Part shown: positions 56,105 to 64,000 of the stretch, piece after piece
How positions within the stretch are numbered: the first letter of the stretch is position 1
How the letters are laid out: each line of letters starts with the position of its first letter
NCBI RefSeq assembly: GCF_012726345.1
Contig: NZ_PTXN01000001.1
Location: forward strand, 274,654 to 338,653
Origin: Marinomonas sp. UCMA 3892
GTDB taxonomy: Bacteria > Pseudomonadota > Gammaproteobacteria > Pseudomonadales > Marinomonadaceae
Direction of reading: 5' to 3'
Length of the DNA: 64,000 nucleotides
Notes under the pieces: model-generated
Databases searched by the model: none
The model's input: only the letters and a program-made list of their open reading frames with translations
Told to the model about the DNA's origin: nothing
Made by a program: the position numbers and the translations under genes

Positions 56105-56982
56105 ACCAAGAAAATATTTTAGCTGTTGAAAACTTGGTGATGCACTTTGGTGGTATTAAAGCGCTGAATGATGTGACTTTTGATATTAAACGCGGTTCTG
56201 TTTCGGCTTTGATTGGGCCAAATGGTGCTGGTAAAACCACAGTGTTTAACTGTCTGACAGGATTTTATAAAGCGACTGGTGGCAAGATTCTCTTATCGGC
56301 TGGCGGCAAAGAGACCAGTATTATTAAAGTGCTTGGCGAACCATTCCAAGTGACTGATTTTTTCTCTCCATTCGCATTTTTTGCTCGTCTTAAGTACAAA
56401 ATGTTTGGTGGGTCACATCTTGTAAATCGTGCTGGTTTATCTCGAACATTTCAGAACATTCGTTTATTCAAAGAAATGTCTGTGGTTGAGAACTTATTGG
56501 TTGCTCAGCATATGCGCGTTAACCGTAGCTTGATTGCTGGCATTTTGAACACGAAGGCTTATAGAAAAGCTGAAGAAGAAGCCTTAGAACGCGTTTTTTA
56601 TTGGTTGGGTGTTGTGGATCTAGTGGATTCCGCTAACCGCTTAGCTGGGGAGCTTTCTTATGGTCAGCAGCGTCGCTTAGAAATTGCTCGCGCTATGTGT
56701 ACTAATCCTGAGATCGTTTGCTTAGATGAGCCTGCAGCAGGTTTAAACCCCTCTGAAACAGAAGCTTTGACCAAGATGATTCGTGTATTGCGTGATGAGC
56801 ATAATACGACAGTGTTATTGATCGAGCATGATATGGGGATGGTTATGGATATCTCCGACTACATCGTTGTGTTGGATCACGGTGAAGTTATAGCAAAAGG
56901 TGGTCCAGATGACATCAAGAGTAATCCTAAGGTTATTGCGGCTTACCTTGGTGCAGAAGAAGGTGAGGAGGTAACGCTATGA
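56101..56982 (+). CDS. livG: branched-chain amino-acid ABC ATPase LivG
   Basis: The 293-residue ATPase has Walker A GPNGAGKTT, the LivG-typical GLSRTFQNIRLF, signature ELSYGQQRRLEIARA, Walker B CLDEPAAGLNPSE and switch LLIEHDM. It energises transport by LivHM with LivF. The N-terminal insert (KETSIIKVLGE) is also found in other LivG proteins. It overlaps livF by four bases. Confidence 0.94.
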   Translation: MNQENILAVENLVMHFGGIKALNDVTFDIKRGSVSALIGPNGAGKTTVFNCLTGFYKATGGKILLSAGGKETSIIKVLGEPFQVTDFFSPFAFFARLKYKMFGGSHLVNRAGLSRTFQNIRLFKEMSVVENLLVAQHMRVNRSLIAGILNTKAYRKAEEEALERVFYWLGVVDLVDSANRLAGELSYGQQRRLEIARAMCTNPEIVCLDEPAAGLNPSETEALTKMIRVLRDEHNTTVLLIEHDMGMVMDISDYIVVLDHGEVIAKGGPDDIKSNPKVIAAYLGAEEGEEVTL

Positions 56983-57692
56983 CTACATTGATGGAATTTA
57001 AAAACGTTGACGTGCATTACGGACCTATTCAGGCGCTCAAAAAAGTTTCTCTAACCGTTGATGAAGGTGAAATTGTTACCTTAATCGGTGCCAATGGCGC
57101 AGGTAAATCTACCTTGTTGATGTCTATTTTTGGGCAGCCGCGTATCTCTTCTGGTGAAATCATTTATCGAGGCGAAGATATTTCGCAAAAATCGGCTCAC
57201 TATGTGGCGTCTCATGGCTTGGCTCAATCGCCAGAAGGTCGCCGTATCTTCCCAAGCATGTCAGTAGAAGAGAACTTGCTGATGGGGACGATTCCAATCG
57301 GTATGGATCATGCTGAAGAAGATATGCAGCATATGTTCGAGTTATTCCCTCGACTGTTAGAACGACGTAATCAACGCGCTTCAACTATGTCTGGTGGCGA
57401 GCAGCAAATGCTTGCTATTGCGCGTGCTTTGATGAGTCGTCCAAAATTGCTTTTATTGGATGAGCCTAGTTTGGGGCTAGCCCCCATCATTGTTAAGCAA
57501 ATTTTTCAGATTCTGAAAGATGTGGCAAGTACAGGGATGACGATTTTCTTGGTTGAGCAGAATGCTAATCATGCTCTTAAGCTGGCTAATCGTGGCTATG
57601 TTATGGTGAATGGAGAGATTCGCATGACAGGCACTGGTGAAGAGTTATTGGTTAACCCAGAAGTGCGCGAAGCGTATTTAGGTGGCCATTAA
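56979..57692 (+). CDS. livF: branched-chain amino-acid ABC ATPase LivF
   Basis: The 237-residue ATPase has Walker A GANGAGKST, SPEGRRIFPSMSVEENLLMG, signature TMSGGEQQMLAIARAL, Walker B LLLDEPSLGLAPI and the switch LVEQNA. It is the second ATP-binding subunit and the last gene of the liv operon. Confidence 0.94.
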   Translation: MTTLMEFKNVDVHYGPIQALKKVSLTVDEGEIVTLIGANGAGKSTLLMSIFGQPRISSGEIIYRGEDISQKSAHYVASHGLAQSPEGRRIFPSMSVEENLLMGTIPIGMDHAEEDMQHMFELFPRLLERRNQRASTMSGGEQQMLAIARALMSRPKLLLLDEPSLGLAPIIVKQIFQILKDVASTGMTIFLVEQNANHALKLANRGYVMVNGEIRMTGTGEELLVNPEVREAYLGGH

Positions 57693-57733
57693 TTGTAGCG
57701 TTTAAAAGCTTGCTATAAAGGTTAAGCCAAAAT

Positions 57734-57780
57734 AAAAACGGTGTCTTATTTATACATTAAATGAGACACCGTTTTTTTTA
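57734..57780. terminator. bidirectional terminator between livF and tsaC
   Basis: AAACGGTGTCT and AGACACCGTTT pair over a 17-nt inner part that can itself pair in places, with an A-run before and a long T-run after. It serves livF (plus) and tsaC (minus). Confidence 0.85.
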
Positions 57781-57862
57781 TTTCTGTGGATAAAAAAGAT
57801 GCTTTTGCACAGAAAGTGTGTGGTAAAGCGGTTTTTATTGATGTTTTATCAAGTAACTGCTT

Positions 57863-58420
57863 TTAGGCTCTAAACAAATTATCGGTCAAAATGTCGCGCA
57901 CTTGGGAAGGCTGGGAAGCATCGCCAAGAGGGGCATCAAAAATGGCATCAATGTTACTGCCAAAATACTGATGAACTTCTTTTGCGCTCATGGCAGGCTC
58001 TAAACCAGCTGGATTGGCTGAGGTAGAAACAATGACACCTTGAAAGGCTGCACATAGTCGTTGCACGGGTTGATGTTGAGACAGACGTATTGCTACGCTT
58101 TGGTGTTCGCCTCTAACCCAGCTTGGAGTGATAGTCGTATCAGGAACCACCCAAGAGGTTGGTGTCTCGTTTAGGCTTATCAGGCGCTGTGCTGCTTTAT
58201 CATCTAATAGATTCAGCCAAGGCGATAATTCCTCTTGAGCACCAGCGACAAGAATGAGGCCTTTGGATTCTGGGCGGGACTTGAGCGTTAAAATACGTCT
58301 TACCGCAGATTCATTAAATGGATCGCAACCTAATCCCCAAACTGCTTCAGTTGGATAAGCAATAACGCCGCCTTGACGTATGATGTCGGCCAGCTCTTCA
58401 ACGGATGTTACAAGATGCAT
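57863..58420 (-). CDS. tsaC: threonylcarbamoyl-AMP synthase TsaC
   Basis: The 185-residue protein has the YrdC/Sua5 core: [54 protein letters not shown] and [13 protein letters not shown]. It makes threonylcarbamoyl-AMP for the t6A37 modification of tRNA. The short TsaC length (no C-terminal Sua5 domain) fits gammaproteobacteria. It stands alone with a shared terminator. Confidence 0.93.
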   Translation of the reverse strand: MHLVTSVEELADIIRQGGVIAYPTEAVWGLGCDPFNESAVRRILTLKSRPESKGLILVAGAQEELSPWLNLLDDKAAQRLISLNETPTSWVVPDTTITPSWVRGEHQSVAIRLSQHQPVQRLCAAFQGVIVSTSANPAGLEPAMSAKEVHQYFGSNIDAIFDAPLGDASQPSQVRDILTDNLFRA

Positions 58421-58491
58421 ATTAATAAGCTTATAAAAAGTATATGGAAGGTGAGTAAGGAGGATTGTAGCGATATTTTTGTGAGGGAGCC

Positions 58492-58557
58492 AGCAGGTAT
58501 GCCTTTCGATTAATGATCTAAATGTTTAGTCTTGATCGCTAGAAAGGCGTTCCTGCT
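58492..58557. repeat. long inverted repeat between tsaC and DUF3461 genes
   Basis: AGCAGGTATGCCTTTC at 58492-58507 and GAAAGGCGTTCCTGCT at 58542-58557 are complementary except for two central positions, with a 34-nt loop. It lies downstream of the DUF3461 stop and may act as its terminator or be a small repeat element. Confidence 0.65.
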
Positions 58558-58589
58558 AGTGAGTCTATAAATAGACTGTCATTACTCTG

Positions 58590-58970
58590 TTATTGCATAG
58601 AATCAATTTTTTCTTTGATCTCATTGATCTTGCTGTTCACTACTTTTTCTAGGTGTTCTAGCTCTTTGATCAAGTCTTCTTTCGTTGCTTTGGTTTCGTG
58701 CTGTCTACCGACGATTTGTTCTAGCTCTTCCATTGCTCGTAAAACGATCAAAGAGGGCTCTTGAACTTGGCGGTAAGTTTGTTGGCCGCCATCAGCTAAA
58801 ACGGTTTTGGTTGAGCGACCAAATTTGAATTTTTTGCTTTTTGGAAGCAATGAGCCTTTTTCGCGACGATAATAAATTTTTAGTACGTCATGCCCGCCTT
58901 CGTAACGCAAAGTAAACTTTTCAATGTCCTGTATGCTGGTGATACCCATGGACTGGAGTGTTGGATACAT
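58590..58970 (-). CDS. DUF3461 family protein
   Basis: The 126-residue protein starts MYPTLQSMGITSIQDIEKFTLR and has LKIYYRREKGSLLPKSKKFKFGRS, the core of DUF3461, then a helical coiled coil with KEDLIKELEHLEKVV. It is a small cytosolic protein common in gammaproteobacteria, of unknown function. It lies between tsaC and ntrC on the same strand, 154 bases from ntrC. Confidence 0.85.
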   Translation of the reverse strand: MYPTLQSMGITSIQDIEKFTLRYEGGHDVLKIYYRREKGSLLPKSKKFKFGRSTKTVLADGGQQTYRQVQEPSLIVLRAMEELEQIVGRQHETKATKEDLIKELEHLEKVVNSKINEIKEKIDSMQ

Positions 58971-59066
58971 AACTAGTTTCCCGTTTATTAATGACCAATT
59001 AGTTGTCTTTAATTAGTAGGGGATTGTGTCCGTAAAAGCAAGTCAAAAATGGTAGAAAGCTGAGAT

Positions 59067-59101
59067 AATGCAGGCAAATTGCATATAGTTTTGCCTGCAT
59101 T
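59067..59101 (-). terminator. stem-loop after ntrC
   Basis: AATGCAGGCAAA and TTTGCCTGCATT are perfect 12-bp complements with an 11-nt loop, starting 24 bases past the ntrC stop. No T-run follows on the minus strand, so termination may need Rho. Confidence 0.65.
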
Positions 59102-59124
59102 CATTTTCTTACACTTGGTTAGTT

Positions 59125-60558
59125 TTAATCTTCATCTTGCTCAGCGTGATCAATATTCAACTCTTTAATTTTACGAGTTAAAGTGTTGCGTCCCCAGCCT
59201 AGCAGCAATGAAGCATCACGACGGCGTCCGCCAGTATGCGCAAGCGCTGTTTCTATCATAATGCGTTCAAACTTTGGAACGGCTTGATCAAGAATACCTT
59301 TCTGACCTGTGGCTAAAGTGCTGTCCACCCAGTTTTTAAGCGCTTCTTCCCAAGAGGCAAAAGGTTGTTCATGAGGAACGGCCGCTAATAATTCTGGCGG
59401 TAAATCTTCTACCAAAACCTCGCGGCCTGATGCCATGACAATCAACCAACGGCAGGTATTTTCTAATTGACGAACGTTACCTGGCCACTCTAATTGTGTT
59501 AGATAATTTTCAGTTTCTTTGGTCAGTATTTTGGGTTCAACAGAAAGCTCATCTGCAGCACGGCTTAAAAAGTGACGAGCAAGTTTTGGGATGTCTTCGC
59601 GACGCTCTGCTAACTTAGGTAAATGGATACGGATGACGTTTAGGCGATGAAATAAGTCTTCACGGAACGAACCTTTTTTAACCAAGTTTTCTAGATTTTG
59701 ATGTGTAGCGGCAATGATACGAACGTCAACTTTGACAGGAGTATGGCCGCCAACGCGATAAAATTCACCATCAGCTAAAACGCGCAACAAACGAGTTTGT
59801 GTTTCAGCAGGCATATCACCAATTTCGTCTAAGAAAAGTGTACCACCGTTGGCTTGTTCGAAGCGGCCGCGGCGTTGAGTGTTTGCACCTGTGAATGCGC
59901 CTTTCTCATGGCCAAATAATTCCGACTCGATTAAGTCGTGTGGAATGGCTGCCATGTTTAAAGCGATAAATGGGTTGGCGGCTCTTGGGCTATGAGTATG
60001 CAATGCTTGAGCAACCAACTCTTTGCCTGTACCTGACTCACCGTTTATTAATACGGTAATGTTCGAGTTTGCAAGGCGACCGATCGCACGGAAAACTTCC
60101 TGCATCGCAGGGGCTTCGCCAATGATTTCTTTATCAACTTGTGGCTCTTCCGCTACGTCCATATTGTCTGTGCTTGGTCTTGCGTTGCGGTGATGCAGCA
60201 TAGCGCGTTTTACTAGACTAACAGCTTCTTCGACATCAAATGGCTTAGGCAAATATTCAAAAGCACCACCTTGATAAGAAGCGACAGCGCTTTCAAGGTC
60301 AGAGTGTGCTGTCATAATAATAACAGGTAAATAAGGGTGGTCTTTCTGCAGTTTTTCGAGCAGTTTTAAGCCGTCCATGCCTGGCATACGGATATCACTA
60401 ATAATGGCACTTGGTTGCTCTTTATCAATAATGTTGACTAGATTTTCAGCAGAGTCAAACAAGCGACATTGGATTCCCTCTTGCTCTAAAGTCTTCTCTA
60501 GTACCCAGCGAATAGAGCGATCGTCGTCAACAATCCATACGGTTTCTTCTGGTGTCAT
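59125..60558 (-). CDS. glnG: nitrogen regulator NtrC
   Basis: The 477-residue regulator has a receiver domain with the phospho-acceptor Asp55 (SDIRMPGMDGL), an AAA+ core with Walker A GESGTGKE, the sigma-54 contact loop GAFTGA, and LFLDEIGDMP, and a C-terminal Fis-type HTH (GRRRDASLLLGWGRNTLTRK). It activates sigma-54 promoters under nitrogen limitation. Its ATG overlaps the ntrB stop by four bases. Candidate sites are listed ahead of ntrB and glnA. Confidence 0.96.
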   Translation of the reverse strand: MTPEETVWIVDDDRSIRWVLEKTLEQEGIQCRLFDSAENLVNIIDKEQPSAIISDIRMPGMDGLKLLEKLQKDHPYLPVIIMTAHSDLESAVASYQGGAFEYLPKPFDVEEAVSLVKRAMLHHRNARPSTDNMDVAEEPQVDKEIIGEAPAMQEVFRAIGRLANSNITVLINGESGTGKELVAQALHTHSPRAANPFIALNMAAIPHDLIESELFGHEKGAFTGANTQRRGRFEQANGGTLFLDEIGDMPAETQTRLLRVLADGEFYRVGGHTPVKVDVRIIAATHQNLENLVKKGSFREDLFHRLNVIRIHLPKLAERREDIPKLARHFLSRAADELSVEPKILTKETENYLTQLEWPGNVRQLENTCRWLIVMASGREVLVEDLPPELLAAVPHEQPFASWEEALKNWVDSTLATGQKGILDQAVPKFERIMIETALAHTGGRRRDASLLLGWGRNTLTRKIKELNIDHAEQDED

Positions 60559-61712
60559 GAGTGTTTCTCCTGGTCTTGGACTGTCGTCTCAATGGGAATT
60601 AATATATTAAATTCGGTTTTTTTCGGATAACTGTTGCATTCAATAATGCCGTGGTGTTGATGGATTACGGACTGTGCGATGGATAGCCCTAGGCCTGTGC
60701 CATCAGCCCGACCACTTACCATGGGGTAGAATAGAGTTTTAAGAATGCCTTCCGGTATGCCGGGTCCATTGTCAATAATGCTGATCTTGCATACCAAACG
60801 GTGGCGTTTGGAGCCAATGGTGAATTGTCTTAATGCACGAGTCACCATATGAATAGTTTTATGGTGATTGTCTACATCGTCCATTAAGGCTTGCATAGCA
60901 TTTCGTGTGACATTAAGTAACGCTTGAATCAATTGAGACTCATCGCCGATTAATTCGGGGATGCTGGGGTCATAATCTCGAATCAATTCAATTTGGTTAT
61001 CTGTTTCGACAGAAATTAGCTGTCTTACCCGTTCAATGACTTTATGAATATTGAGCGGTTTGTTTTTGGGTAGTTGTCTTGGGCCTAATAAGCGGTCGAC
61101 AAGATCCCGTAAGCGATCTGATTCTTCAATGATGACCTGTGTATAGTCATTCAATGCTTCATCAGTAAACGCACGACTGATTAATTGTGCAGCCCCACGA
61201 ATGCCACCTAAAGGGTTTTTAATTTCATGGGCTAAGCCGCGAACCAATTCTTTGCTGCTCTCGTGGTTTGCAATAATTTCGTCTTCTTGCGAGATTCGCT
61301 TCATTCTATCGCGCGGATAAAGTTCTATGATGAGGCTTTCTGTATCATTTGATGTGCCCATCACAGGGGTTACGGTATAGTCACAAAAAAGCTTTTTGCT
61401 GTTACTGCATTCTATTTCTGCTTCGCGCTTGGTAAACGGATGACCAGATTCTATGGCTGCGTACAAAGCTTGAATGCTCTCTTCGTTTTCACGAAATGCA
61501 GCACCGATGTCGTTGCCATAAATTCGGCGTCTGCTCACCGCCAACAACATTTCGGCAGCAGGGTTTAGGTATTCGATCTCAAGGTTGTCGTTCAATTGAA
61601 CAACCGCAGTGGATAAATGGTCGATTAATAAGCTATACACAGACAGTGCCTCTCTATTGACTCCTGCTTTTATGGTTTCCTTTAATAATAGTTGCAAAAA
61701 GCGAACCAACAT
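60555..61712 (-). CDS. glnL: nitrogen sensor kinase NtrB
   Basis: The 385-residue kinase has a PAS domain (EIEYLNPAAEMLLAVSRRRIYG), the H-box GLAHEIKNPLGGIRGAAQLI, and an ATPase domain with NVTRNAMQAL, IDNGPGIP and GTGLGLSIAQS. It phosphorylates and dephosphorylates NtrC under PII control. The ATG at 61712 is one option; a GTG at 61640 has AGAGAGG upstream and would give a more usual N-terminus. It is separate from glnA by a terminator and has an NtrC-like site 58 bases upstream. Confidence 0.94.
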   Translation of the reverse strand: MLVRFLQLLLKETIKAGVNREALSVYSLLIDHLSTAVVQLNDNLEIEYLNPAAEMLLAVSRRRIYGNDIGAAFRENEESIQALYAAIESGHPFTKREAEIECSNSKKLFCDYTVTPVMGTSNDTESLIIELYPRDRMKRISQEDEIIANHESSKELVRGLAHEIKNPLGGIRGAAQLISRAFTDEALNDYTQVIIEESDRLRDLVDRLLGPRQLPKNKPLNIHKVIERVRQLISVETDNQIELIRDYDPSIPELIGDESQLIQALLNVTRNAMQALMDDVDNHHKTIHMVTRALRQFTIGSKRHRLVCKISIIDNGPGIPEGILKTLFYPMVSGRADGTGLGLSIAQSVIHQHHGIIECNSYPKKTEFNILIPIETTVQDQEKHS

Positions 61713-61769
61713 TGGGCAGTCCGAAATGGCTTATTTATTAAGGTCTTTGTATTAACTAAAAAAGTTTAA

Positions 61770-61786
61770 TGCACAATTATAGTGCA
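61770..61786 (-). promoter_or_regulatory. NtrC-type operator upstream of ntrB
   Basis: TGCAC-N7-GTGCA (TGCACAATTATAGTGCA) is a perfect dyad that matches the NtrC consensus. It lies 58 bases ahead of the ntrB start, in the position where NtrC represses its own operon in enteric bacteria. A second TTGTGCATT half-site lies near 61808-61816. Confidence 0.75.
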
Positions 61787-61876
61787 TGTTGATAGTGGTG
61801 TTTAATGTTGTGCATTAAAAAGCCGTGCAAAAAACTCTATAAATGCCGAGCAATAAAACATGGTTAAAACGTTAGT

Positions 61877-61908
61877 GAAAAAAAAGCCCCGAACTAGGTC
61901 GAGGCTTT
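61877..61908 (-). terminator. intrinsic terminator after glnA
   Basis: AAGCCTCGA and TCGGGGCTT on the minus strand form a 9-bp stem (one wobble) followed by T8. It starts 25 bases past the glnA stop and isolates ntrBC. Confidence 0.85.
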
Positions 61909-61932
61909 CGTGTTTACTTAGCAGTTTAAATA

Positions 61933-63339
61933 TTAAGCGCTGTAGTAAAGTTCGAACTCAAGTGGGTGAGTCGTCATAGATACACGACGAGCTTCAGCAG
62001 TCTTAAGTTCGATGTAAGCGTTGATCATGTCATCAGAGAAAACGCCACCTTGAGTCAAGAATGCGCGATCTTCGTCTAGGCACTTAAGCGCTTCTTCTAG
62101 GCTAGCAGCAACTTGTGGAATTGCATGAGCTTCTTCAGCTGGAAGGTCGTACAAATCTTTATCAGCTGCATCGCCAGGGTGAATCTTGTTTTTGATACCG
62201 TCGATACCAGCCATCAACATAGCAGCGAAAGCTAGGTATGGGTTAGCGGTTGGATCAGGGAAACGAGCTTCAATACGTTTGCCTTTAGGGCTAGCAACGT
62301 ATGGGATACGGATAGAAGCAGAACGGTTACGAGCAGAGTATGCAAGCATTACTGGAGCTTCGAAGTGAGGTACAAGACGCTTGTAAGAGTTAGTTGAAGC
62401 GTTAGTGAACGCGTTCAATGCTTTAGCGTGCTTGATGATACCACCGATGTAGTAAAGCGCCATTTCAGATAGGCCAGCGTATTGGTCGCCAGCGAATTGG
62501 TTTTCGCCGTTTTTCCAGAAAGACTGGTGAACGTGCATACCAGAACCGTTGTCACCAACGATTGGTTTAGGCATGAAAGTCGCTGTTTTACCGTAAGCGT
62601 GAGCTACGTTGTGTACGCAGTACTTAAGGATTTGAACTTCGTCTGCTTTTTTAACTAGAGTGTTGAATTTAACACCGATTTCGTTTTGTCCAGCAGTTGC
62701 CACTTCGTGGTGGTGAACTTCAATTACAAGACCCATACTTTCCATAGCGTTACACATAGCGCCACGAAGATCGTGATGAGAATCAACTGGTGGTACTGGG
62801 AAATAACCGCCTTTTACGAAAGGACGGTGGCCCATGTTGCCGCCTTCAAATTTCTTGTTAGAAGACCAAGCAGCTTCTTCAGAGTTGATCTCTACAGAAC
62901 AACCTGACATGTCAGTTTTCCATTTTACATCATCAAAGATGAAGAATTCTGGCTCTGGACCAAAGAAAGCTGTATCACCAAGACCTGTTGACTTAAGGAA
63001 CTCTTCTGCGCGAAGAGCAACAGAGCGTGGGTCACGATCGTAGCCTTGCATAGTAGAAGGTTCAATAACGTTACAGCGAACAATAACGGTAGACTCTTCA
63101 GTGAAAGGATCCATTACAGCGGTATCATCTTGAGGCATCATGATCATGTCAGACTCGTTGATGCCTTTCCAGCCAGAAATGGATGAACCATCAAACATCT
63201 GACCGTTTTCAAAAAACTCTTCATCTACCGTAATAGCTGGAATAGTTACGTGTTGTTCTTTACCTTTAAAATCGGTAAAGCGAAGGTCAACCCACTTCGC
63301 GTCATGCTCAGCAATCAAGGCAAGGGTCTTGTTTGACAT
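61933..63339 (-). CDS. glnA: glutamine synthetase type I
   Basis: The 468-residue enzyme has the GSI motifs [51 protein letters not shown] and the adenylation site KDLYDLP with its Tyr. It makes glutamine from glutamate, ammonia and ATP as a dodecamer. The adenylation Tyr implies control by GlnE. Upstream sigma-54 and NtrC-like sites imply nitrogen regulation. Confidence 0.98.
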   Translation of the reverse strand: MSNKTLALIAEHDAKWVDLRFTDFKGKEQHVTIPAITVDEEFFENGQMFDGSSISGWKGINESDMIMMPQDDTAVMDPFTEESTVIVRCNVIEPSTMQGYDRDPRSVALRAEEFLKSTGLGDTAFFGPEPEFFIFDDVKWKTDMSGCSVEINSEEAAWSSNKKFEGGNMGHRPFVKGGYFPVPPVDSHHDLRGAMCNAMESMGLVIEVHHHEVATAGQNEIGVKFNTLVKKADEVQILKYCVHNVAHAYGKTATFMPKPIVGDNGSGMHVHQSFWKNGENQFAGDQYAGLSEMALYYIGGIIKHAKALNAFTNASTNSYKRLVPHFEAPVMLAYSARNRSASIRIPYVASPKGKRIEARFPDPTANPYLAFAAMLMAGIDGIKNKIHPGDAADKDLYDLPAEEAHAIPQVAASLEEALKCLDEDRAFLTQGGVFSDDMINAYIELKTAEARRVSMTTHPLEFELYYSA

Positions 63340-63423
63340 AGTTGTTCTCCAGTCGTAGTTAAAGCGAAATTAATTTTCGTTTACAGGGTGCTTCAATATA
63401 AAGCGCCATTTGACGAATATAAA

Positions 63424-63438
63424 GCATAACTTGTGCCA
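63424..63438 (-). promoter_or_regulatory. sigma-54 promoter of glnA
   Basis: On the minus strand TGGCACAAGTTATGC matches TGGCAC-N5-TTGC with one change (ATGC). GG and GC are 10 bases apart. It lies 85 bases ahead of the glnA start. Confidence 0.75.
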
Positions 63439-63543
63439 GAATTTTGTGCGGCCTAATAATTCCCTATATTACAATGGGATAAGCATTATTAGTTAAATTC
63501 CGCACTCAATGGTGGCTAAATATAGCCTTTAAAAAAGTTAATA

Positions 63544-63591
63544 TGCACCATTTTAGATCATTTGTTTGGTGTTTTGTTCCATGTTGGTGCG
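63544..63591 (-). promoter_or_regulatory. paired NtrC-like sites upstream of glnA
   Basis: TGCACCATTTTAGATCA at 63544-63560 and TGTTCCATGTTGGTGCG at 63575-63591 resemble TGCACC-N5-GGTGCA, each with one strong arm. They are 31 bases apart centre to centre, about three helical turns, and sit 106-167 bases upstream of the sigma-54 promoter, as expected for enhancers. Confidence 0.55.
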
Positions 63592-63668
63592 AATTTAGCG
63601 TTTTCGTATCTACGGGCTTTTCTTTATACTATGCACCTCTCAAATATCCGGTATAAATCGCAACCCCT

Positions 63669-64000
63669 ATGAAATTTATTGTTAAGTTTTTTGCAGAAAT
63701 CACCATTAAAAGTCGTCCAGTTAGAAAGGCTTTTATTAAACAGCTTAGACACAATGTGAAGTTGGTTCTTAAAAAGTACGATGCCGAAGTTGATGTTTCC
63801 GGTAACTGGGACTTTATTGAAGTGTTTTCTGATAGGGATGAATTACGAGAAGAGTTTATCCAGGCTCTTTCTAACATCGCGGGCATTGCTCATTTTCAAT
63901 TTGTTCGTGAATTTCCTTTGGTCGACCTTGATGACATTGTTGAACAAGCCATCGTTTCTTATGGTGATGTTATTAAAGATGCCGTGTTTGCTGTTCGCGT
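63669..64000 (+). CDS. thiI: tRNA 4-thiouridine synthase ThiI, N-terminal part
   Basis: The frame is open from ATG 63669 to the window edge, giving about 110 residues. It starts KFIVKFFAEITIKSRPVRKAFIKQL, the ferredoxin-like start of ThiI, followed by the beginning of the THUMP domain (SNIAGIAHFQFVREFP). ThiI transfers sulfur to U8 of tRNA and to thiazole precursors. The catalytic part lies outside the window. It is divergent from glnA. Confidence 0.9.
   Translation, partial: MKFIVKFFAEITIKSRPVRKAFIKQLRHNVKLVLKKYDAEVDVSGNWDFIEVFSDRDELREEFIQALSNIAGIAHFQFVREFPLVDLDDIVEQAIVSYGDVIKDAVFAVR

Overview
The window reads as a chromosomal segment of a marine gammaproteobacterium of the Oceanospirillales, most like Marinomonas (inference from gene content and protein style; no database search was possible). 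Supporting marks are the secB-grxC-rhodanese / gpmI-envC-ctpA-yibQ neighbourhood shared with pseudomonads, a glnA-ntrB-ntrC block next to thiI, several TRAP transporters, PobA and a pipecolate/aminoadipate lysine pathway. Genes are densely packed. The only mobile DNA seen is the 3' end of an IS5-type transposase at the left edge. No rRNA, tRNA or CRISPR array was recognised.

Layout. 1-0.8 kb: transposase remnant and a NarL-type response regulator that has lost most of its receiver N-terminus. 0.8-5 kb: a DapF-fold protein in which both catalytic cysteines are serine, a secreted GH114-type protein, a Dabb protein, and a DJ-1/PfpI protein divergent from a LysR regulator. 5-9 kb: two convergent chemoreceptors, the second broken by a one-base frameshift. 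9-15.2 kb: small membrane protein, isochorismatase-fold protein, aminotransferase, and a Fec-type iron/siderophore ABC transporter (fecBCDE order) with a Fur-like box. 15.2-20.2 kb: a gluconate regulon made of a TRAP transporter, gluconokinase and a GntR/LacI-type repressor, tied together by three near-identical operators.

20.4-25.9 kb: cNMP/CBS/DUF294 protein with a DEDD exonuclease, a GltS-like symporter, a decayed mazG pseudogene, and an MTHFR-like protein. 26-29.2 kb: LpxH-like phosphoesterase, an EAL-CBS-GGDEF protein and a 61-aa protein. 29.3-35.6 kb: pobR/pobA (4-hydroxybenzoate hydroxylation), a SEC-C protein and a second TRAP transporter. 35.7-39.2 kb: three lipoprotein genes (LPP20-like, LpoB-like, COG3014) preceded by a coupled 44-codon ORF.

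39.3-52.2 kb: the conserved secB-grxC-yibN (minus) / gpmI-envC-ctpA-yibQ (plus) divergent locus, split by a 6-kb lysine catabolic block (short DUF1338/HglS-like, lysR, amaB, amaA, lysR). 52.2-57.8 kb: livJHMGF branched-chain amino-acid ABC transporter with a strong sigma-54 promoter match. 57.8-64 kb: tsaC, DUF3461, ntrC, ntrB and glnA with NtrC-like sites and a sigma-54 promoter, then the start of thiI.

The main regulatory theme is nitrogen and carbon scavenging: NtrBC/sigma-54 for glnA and probably liv, GntR for gluconate, PobR for 4-hydroxybenzoate, LysR for lysine degradation, and Fur for iron. The most unusual items are the Ser/Ser DapF paralogue, the sigma-54 promoter ahead of liv, the lysine block inside a housekeeping locus, and the decayed mazG.
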